Source: Halictus rubicundus
Lineage: Eukaryota > Arthropoda > Insecta > Hymenoptera > Halictidae
Direction: 5' to 3'
DNA length: 64,000 nt
NCBI RefSeq assembly: GCF_050948215.1
Contig: NC_135165.1
Location: 5,926,501-5,990,500 of the forward strand
The translations under genes were made by a program, and so were the position numbers. Under the pieces are notes generated by a model. It was not told the origin of the DNA. It did not search any database and saw only the letters and a program-made list of their open reading frames with translations. Below, in pieces: positions 57,675 to 64,000 of the stretch. Each line of letters opens with the position of its first letter. Position 1 is the first letter of the stretch.

Positions 57675-58605
57675 AATTTTTCTGATTAAACTGTCAACGG
57701 ATCTTCGAGCAAACTCCTGTTCCCCTGAAGAAAAGTGTGCCGTGTCCAACAATCTCACCATGTTTAATCAATTTTGGAACATTCGCCAGGATCAGTGCGG
57801 TGCGTACACGTCGTCCCTGAGGAATAAAAGTTAGCTGGTCGTCCACACCAGTTCCCGACATATTAAAAGGTAATAAAGGGTCTACGGTCTGGTGGAGTCT
57901 ATGATTACAGCGGCGAGTTTTATTTTCTCGTATGAACGGAGCAAGGGAGGAACGAGGAGCGACGAAATAGAATCTCCGCGAAATACTCGCAATTCCATGG
58001 GACAGCCTTGTCCCGTCGCTATCGCACATCGTGGCGATACGGCCGATGGAGTCTCACGTCCGCAGGTTCTCCGACGGAGCATCAAGATGCTGGACGGACT
58101 CCTCGGGACGATGTAATCCCCGCCAGGTCGCCGGCAAAAATAGTTCACGAAGGTAAGAACCGCCGCCGCGCTATCACACTAATGTCCGCCGGTGTGTGGC
58201 TCTGTTTTCCGAGGGTTGAAGAAGCGGGTCACTGTTGTTATTCTTCTTCGGGACCTCTCCCCCCTCTCTCTCTCTCTCTGAACCGCTCCCCCGCCTCTCT
58301 TCTCTCCGCCGTCGCCTAACCGCGCAGGCATACCGGCGTGCCTTCGAGCTACGGGGTAAAATGATATGTCCTGCTGAACAACGTCCGACCGTAAAGGACC
58401 AGATAAGACAAGATGGCGACGCTGGATACAGGGATCTGTATTAGCTTCCTCCTCGCCGGGGAAATAGAAGTGCCGAGGAAACGAACACACCTGGAACACT
58501 AATCGACTCGACCTGTCGCTTCGGGTTAACTCGCGGTCCCGCCTTCGAGCTCGTTGTTGGTTGCTACTAAAGGGTTATGGTGTTCCATAATACCTCGTTG
58601 GAGCG
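57675..58605. other. Gene-free stretch
   Basis: Opposing short frames with no domain and a CT tract at 58264-58279. Nothing recognised. Confidence 0.4.
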
Positions 58606-58705
58606 CGACAAAACATATACAATGTTTTTATCCTTTTACTGACCAGTTTCATTTTTCTGCTACTCAGATTCACTCTTTTCGAGACCATAGTCACCCTTGT
58701 GCAAA

Positions 58706-58867
58706 TCAACACTAATCCTACCGAGCCTTAAAATAAACTGATACATGTTGTCCTATAAAAATGACGAGATTGAATTTATTTGGATTTTGTGCGGTTCAAT
58801 TATATTTTATTTAAAATAAAAATCTGGAACCGGTCATTTTGACCATCGGTGGTAGGTTTAGTGTTAA
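58706..58867. mobile_element. TTAA MITE, family 1, copy in duplication unit 1
   Basis: The left end TCAACACTAATCCTACC faces GGTAGGTTTAGTGTTAA. The interior has GAGATTGAATTTATTTGG and GGTCATTTTGACC. Length is 162 bp, with TTAA on the right only. Confidence 0.85.
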
Positions 58868-59141
58868 AGTCATCCCGCCGGTGACTGAACAGTGTAAGCA
58901 ATGCAATGCTATTTTGTCGCGATCGATCACGGCCGAGTGAGATTGTTTGACTTTTGATACAGCGTCATCTCACGCTCTCTATCGTGATCTTCTCGATGCT
59001 GAAATTGGGGCGTGAAAATGTGAATTTGCTCGTTAAAAGCACGACAAAAAATATACAATGTTTTTATCCTTTCACTGACCAGTTTCATTTTTCTGCTACT
59101 CAGATTCGCTCTTTTCGAGACCATAGTCACCCTTGTGCAAA

Positions 59142-59299
59142 TCAACACTAATCCTACCGAGCCTTAAAATAAACTGATACACGTTGTTCTATAAAAATGA
59201 CGAGATTGAATTTATTTGGATTTTGTGCGGTTCAATTATGTTTAATTTAAAATAAAAATCTGGAACCGGTCATTTTGACCGTCGGTGGTTTAGTGTTAA
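59142..59299. mobile_element. TTAA MITE, family 1, copy in duplication unit 2
   Basis: Duplicate of 58706-58867 made with its flanks, not by transposition. The right end has lost GTAG, giving GGTGGTTTAGTGTTAA. Confidence 0.85.
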
Positions 59300-59477
59300 A
59301 GTCATCCCGTCGGTGACTGAACAGTGTAAGCAATGCAATGCTATTTTGTCGCGATCGATCACGGCCGAGTGAGATTGTTTGACTTTTGATACAGCGTCAT
59401 CTTAGGCTCTCTATCGTGATCTTCTCGATGCTGAAATTGGGGCGTGAAAATGTGAATTTGCTCGTTAAAAGCACGAC

Positions 59478-60069
59478 GGGTATCGAACGGGACAGAGGGG
59501 GTGGGCCGTAAGGAGAAATCGAACGGAGGCTCTTGTTCCAGTTTCTTTCGGCGAGATAATGCAAAGTTACGGTTTCCAGGGTCGCCGAGGCAATTCGAAA
59601 GTCGTATCGGTTAATGAATTTAACGGCGTGGATCGCGATACCGTGCGAGCGGGTAATCCGAGCCGCGTCACACGTAATTGCTCGTAGATAAAAGCAACGA
59701 CGGAGCAATAACTGGCTAGTTGCAACAGTTGAAACTGCGATACGGGTTGGCGAGCACTTCGTCACGTGGCTCAAGATCGTGTAAAACGATTATCGCCCCG
59801 GAACCTCGAGCATTCTCGAACCGAGAGCTGCGGATAAAGAGCTTATGACTGATATATGGATAAGACACGTGTGTGAGATTATATTCGGGGCCGCGGCGAC
59901 GCGACCGGTGCCCATGGAAATCGCGTGGCCGGTGCACACGCGTGTGCGTTTATGACGACGCGATCCGCTAATATGATTTATCGATTGTACCGAGCGCTCT
60001 GACCCTTTCACTTTCGGAACCGTGTAATGGCCGATGCATAATTTTTCTTATTTCAAATTGGACGGGGAG
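59478..60069. other. Gene-free stretch
   Basis: GC-balanced, with a 125-codon minus-strand frame lacking any domain. Nothing recognised. Confidence 0.4.
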
Positions 60070-60560
60070 GTTTCGGGGAGGTATATTCACTTGAATCAGC
60101 ATGCACTATTTATCTTTCTCAGAGGGGAAAGAGATCTAGGGGTGGATCTGGGAATGTACCTCAGGAAAGATCTAGGGAAAGGAGCAAAGGCGAAGGGGAG
60201 ATTTTAGAAAGAAGAAGAGATAGATCTAGGGAAGGTCCTAGGTAGTGGAAGGGAGGAAGGTGATCTAGGGAAAAACCTAGGGAGGGCAAGGGAAGAGATG
60301 GATCTAGCTACGGTGGATCTTGGGACGGATCTAGGGGTACCTTGAGGGGCACTTGAGGGACCTAGGGAGGGAAGGAAAAGGCTAGAGGGATCTATGGAAG
60401 AAAGGATATCGAGCTGTGAAGAGCGCACCCTTCAGGGGATCCAGGGGAGGACGGGGGAGGAAAATTATCAGGGGTGAGGAGAATGTAGGGGAGTTTATAA
60501 CGAAAGGAGAGGGGAAGGATGAAGATAAAGAGAACGATGAGCGCAAGGATGAACAGAAGG
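60070..60560. repeat. Purine-rich degenerate GATCTAGGG repeat
   Basis: The plus strand is strongly purine-rich. GATCTAGGG or one-base variants (GGATCTAGG, ACCTAGGG, GATCTTGGG) recur about ten times between 60133 and 60395 at irregular 15-40 bp spacing. The Ser/Pro/Leu-rich minus-strand frames reflect the composition only. The GATCTAGG core is shared with the minisatellite at 47400-48053, but spacing and flanks differ. Confidence 0.6.
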
Positions 60561-63500
60561 GTAGAGATTGTCTTGTGACAATTTAAGACAGACCCACAAT
60601 GCGTTGAATACATTGTCCAATACATGCAAAACCTGATTTCCCTGTCGCTCGTGGATATAGAACACCAATAAGACCACCGATTTTCAGCAACTTCGGCACT
60701 TCAGATCTTGTGACACGAAACTTCATATGGCGATCAGTCCATGGGTACCTATACCCCGTCTGAGATTAAACGACTGATTCGCAGATTTAAGATCCCCGAG
60801 GGCGATCGACGACGCGGTAATCGGTCACGCAACCGGAGATCACAATAGCCTCGGGTGGCGAGAATAAATGAACCGTTTCTGATACGGCGAAGGGTGAAAG
60901 GAGTCCAGATAGGAAAAGCGACTTCCAGAGATCTCTCCCGCCGTATATATACCCTCCAGTCAAAAGGGTTTATGGCGCGGACAGAAATCCCGCAGACAAT
61001 GGCTGAATTAATTCCTTAAGGTCTAATCGGCCTGTAATGATCCTGATCTTGGTCGCTCGGTCGGGATGGAATTAGCTCAAGTATTCGAGATTACTGCCGT
61101 TCGTCACGTAATTAACGACGTTTCGGCTGATGATTTAAGGGTTCGGATCGCGAACCATCCGACCCCTGGACTTGGTAGCCCTTTGTTCCGAGTGGAATCG
61201 TGGGACGATGTTTCCGAGACGACTGCCAAGGATTCGTATGAATTCCAGTGGCAACGAAACTCTGTTGTAATGCCGGCTACCGATACCGAGCACTCTCATC
61301 ATAGATTGCTCCCATATTACAGTTGCACAGGCTGTTCCAACCCTTTCTCGCCGAAATCCGTTAACCCCCCGGCAACACGTATTGTTGGCGTTTTGTTCAG
61401 AATGCAATTGCGTTTTAAATGCAAATAAGACTGAAATCAAACGGCCATAGTTTGCCGGATTAGTCAGTAAAAATATTCCTTGGCGCGAAAGTATCCGAGC
61501 GCCCCGGCGGGAAAAAATTAATAAACCGGCTAGCGCATTAATTGACCCCTCTCGATTTCGGCGGAGCTAAAAACCTATCTGTTCGCTTCTCGCCCGGCGG
61601 AAAAACGGTCCTATTATCTTCCGATCGCGGAACTCGGTACCCTCGTATCTCTCCCGTATAAAATAGAGAACGCATTAATTAAGTCGGGGCTGTTGATGGG
61701 GATGCTGTCAGAGCGGCCGGCGCTAGTGGCGTTGCAGCGTATCGTAGCTCAAAGCGGTTTACAACCCCTGTAAATTCAGCCGGCAAGAACAATGGTCGCC
61801 TTAAATTTCTCGCGGGCCGCGCCGACAATTTAAAGCCGTCCGATTCCGAGCTTCTTGGCGTTCAGGCGAACGAACGCTATCTGATGGACACGGGGAGCGA
61901 TGAAACCGGCTTTATTTTCCTAACGCCGCGCCGCGCCGCGCCGCGCCGCGTCGGTGCGGATAAGACGCCGGTCACCGTACATACTTGCCCGGGAACCATA
62001 TCATCCGTGTCTGCGCGGAGATCAACGCTTGATCCCGCGCGTTTTTCGATCAGCCTAGTTACGAGAGATTGATGTAAAGGGTAAATTATGAGAGCGTTGT
62101 ATAATCCTGAGAAGCACTCGCGTAGAAACGTGACGCACAGGAGCGACCCTCGTTAGCTGTCCCGGGGTGTATAAAGCATCGATCCGACATTATACCCCGG
62201 GAGTGGAATTACACGCGCATAACGGCCGCTGCTTAGTCGCATTTGTTTGTGATTAGCTTGATTGAAGACGAACTACCGGTATATCGACTTCAGCGACAAT
62301 GCCAGCCCGAAAGTTCTGTCGGGCAATGTCGGCAAATTGGTGAAAGGGTTGACTTCATACTGAAATTGAGAGGGGTTGGACGTCGCAGTACCCAACATCA
62401 GAAGGGCAGAGGCGGGATACGACGCTTCTGGGCTGTCGTGAACCCTGGGTGGAGCCACCGGTGTACTTGGCAGAGAGTGCTTTTCATCTCCGTAAATGGA
62501 CCGGCGGTAAAGCAATTTTGGTACATTACCTATACCTGCTTTAACCCCCTCCCGCCCTTTTCTGACAGACTCCGACCGGCCCTACCCCTCGTCTTTCATC
62601 TTGCATCATCCGACTCTCGATCGCGCGGGGACCGTTTGATTTCGATAGGAAACGTCGTAAAGGCATTTTAGGGGGAACCGTATCACCGCCAGAAACAAAA
62701 AAGTCATCTCGACAAGCCCGGATCGAGAGACCGGTGCGCGCCTCTTTGTCGGCGAGCATGATTGTGTCCCTTTTTAAGGAGCTAAAGGGCGTTGCGTCAC
62801 CCCGACCTTTCGATTTTCCCTTTCGAAAGTTGTCATCTCGACGAGATCGATTTTTCGCCATGATGCTGGAGGTTCTGTTCGAAACAAAATATTCTATGGT
62901 GTAACACACGTGAAATTAGGGGCTGTTTAAGTCATCGTTTCGTACTTGTTTATAAAATACACGGATCTTTGCATTCAGCAATTTTTCAAAGCGACTACTT
63001 CAATAGTTTCTTTGACATTCGAGTAATATATAATTTTAATTTGGCTTATATGATGTTTTAGTTATCATTCCATTTGTTTATAAAGTATAGAGACTTATTT
63101 GCGTTTAGCAATTTTTCTAAGCAGAACTTCAACGTAAACTTAATTTCTTGAGTGTTGATCCGCAATTTCAGCACATTTTCTTGGAAGCACTCAGTCTATA
63201 AAAAATTTTTAACTTGGAAACTACTTCTCGATAGTTTAACTTGCACTTCTCACGGTCCACTTTAACGCTCGGCGGTTCTAGTGTCAATAAAAGAATGAGT
63301 GGTGAACGTTGAGGCGGGTATAAAATAAATACCGGTGATTAGCCGGTCCCCCGGCAGCTTTGAAACGCGCTTCCGGTTGGTTTCGCGTCAGCGGCGAACT
63401 CATCGATTTTCCGGGCATTAATTCGTCAAGTTTCCGCGGGGGTTTTGGTAGCCGGCGAGCAGGTTTTCCACGGTTTCTTTCCCGGCCGCGGAGAATTATC

Positions 63501-64000
63501 CGTGTCCCGTAAAACTGGTTGGCCGGGATCGGCTCGCTAGAGGGAACGGAAAACGACGGCAAACGAGCGTCGACGTGTGCCGCGCCGCGGTGCCTTTCGT
63601 CTGGCTTCGCGAAACGTTTACCCGTCCCGGCCGTAATTGCGGGGAAAAAATTCACGGAAAGGAAAATGTGTTTGCCCGGCCGTTTTGAGAGAGCGCTCGT
63701 AAAATCGTCGCACGACCGAATGCAATCACGCTGGATTAAACGTTGATACCTTCCAGCTACGAGCCAATTCTCTCTGCGCTTGCCAGTCTCCGTTCCTTCT
63801 TGTTCGCTGGGGTAAATCTAACGCGGCGCCCGCAAACTGGGTCAACGGGATCCCACGATTTCACGGGTCGCTGACATTTAAACAGCGATTCGATTGCGAA
63901 CAAGATTTTTGAATTGGATGCGGACGGAATTAGAGGCGGGCCCGGTCCGCGTCGAAATATTCGCCGGGCCAGGGTCGCCGGCGATATTTGACGTTCCTAT
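60561..64000. other. Gene-free stretch to the window end
   Basis: No gene recognised. GC-rich blocks at 61000-62750 and 63300-64000 flank an AT-rich segment at 62880-63240. The only clear repeat is (CCGCG)n at 61924-61950. In 62940-63130, phrases like GTTTATAAA, then TTTGCATTCAGCAATTTTTC, recur about 120 bp apart, suggesting a small decayed duplication. Confidence 0.4.
61924..61950. repeat. (CCGCG)n microsatellite
   Basis: Five units of the same 5-bp repeat as at 10365-10396. Confidence 0.9.

Larger units (their letters stand above)
58606..59477. repeat. ~436-bp direct tandem duplication containing a MITE
   Basis: Unit 1 (about 58606-59041) and unit 2 (about 59042-59477) are collinear and differ at only a handful of bases. 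ATATACAATG lies at 58615 and 59051 (offset 436), and GCACGAC at 59039 and 59471 (offset 432). The difference comes from a 4-bp deletion in the second MITE's right end. Each unit includes one family 1 MITE and the same ~170-bp 3' flank. Both junctions carry GCxCGACAAAA-like sequence, consistent with a small homology-driven duplication. Confidence 0.92.

Overview
The window looks like nuclear DNA from an aculeate hymenopteran insect (an ant or a bee). The grounds are a mellifera-type mariner transposon, many short TTAA-flanked non-autonomous (piggyBac-like) elements, abundant undepleted CpG, a sharp mosaic of GC-rich and AT-rich blocks, and many (GA)n and (CCGCG)n microsatellites. This rests on family recognition only; species and genus cannot be told from the sequence.

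I found no host protein-coding gene. The only reading frames with recognisable protein homology are broken mariner transposases. The remaining open frames, some 200 codons or longer, lie in GC-rich or low-complexity DNA, show no domain I recognise and are probably chance. I saw no convincing tRNA, rRNA, snRNA or known miRNA. The window is best read as a long intergenic or intronic stretch. One weak candidate for a promoter or 5' untranslated exon lies at about 50.74-51.58 kb.

Layout. 0-0.6 kb: a mariner deletion relic interrupted by a TTAA MITE. 1.8-2.1 kb: a TTAA MITE. 5.9-6.5 kb: an old ~320-bp duplication. 9.0-9.5 kb: a small inverted-repeat MITE and a 22-bp repeat. 13.8-14.2 kb: a diverged MITE and a 113-bp duplication. 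24.4-26.1 kb: a ~0.7-kb TTAA element and a 242-bp TTAA MITE. 26.8-27.3 kb: two MITEs with CTAGACTGCGG ends. 28.0-28.8 kb: a ~200-bp tandem array related to a MITE family. 33.2-33.8 kb: a second mariner deletion derivative. 35-38.8 kb: a compound AT/GA microsatellite, two MITEs and a 129-bp satellite. 39.6 kb: a hairpin MITE. 41.86-43.15 kb: a nearly complete mariner with perfect ends. 44-45.5 kb: MITE and mariner debris. 47.4-48.05 kb: a 16-bp minisatellite. 50-60.5 kb: dense MITEs and four further tandem-repeat loci.

How the parts fit. Two of the mariners are complementary internal-deletion copies of one family: one keeps the catalytic part, the other the DNA-binding part. A third, unrelated mariner has intact ends but two coding lesions. 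The TTAA MITEs have inserted into or beside other elements and, in at least two places, appear to have been amplified in tandem. The recurring theme is transposon ends feeding local tandem-repeat formation rather than any gene system.
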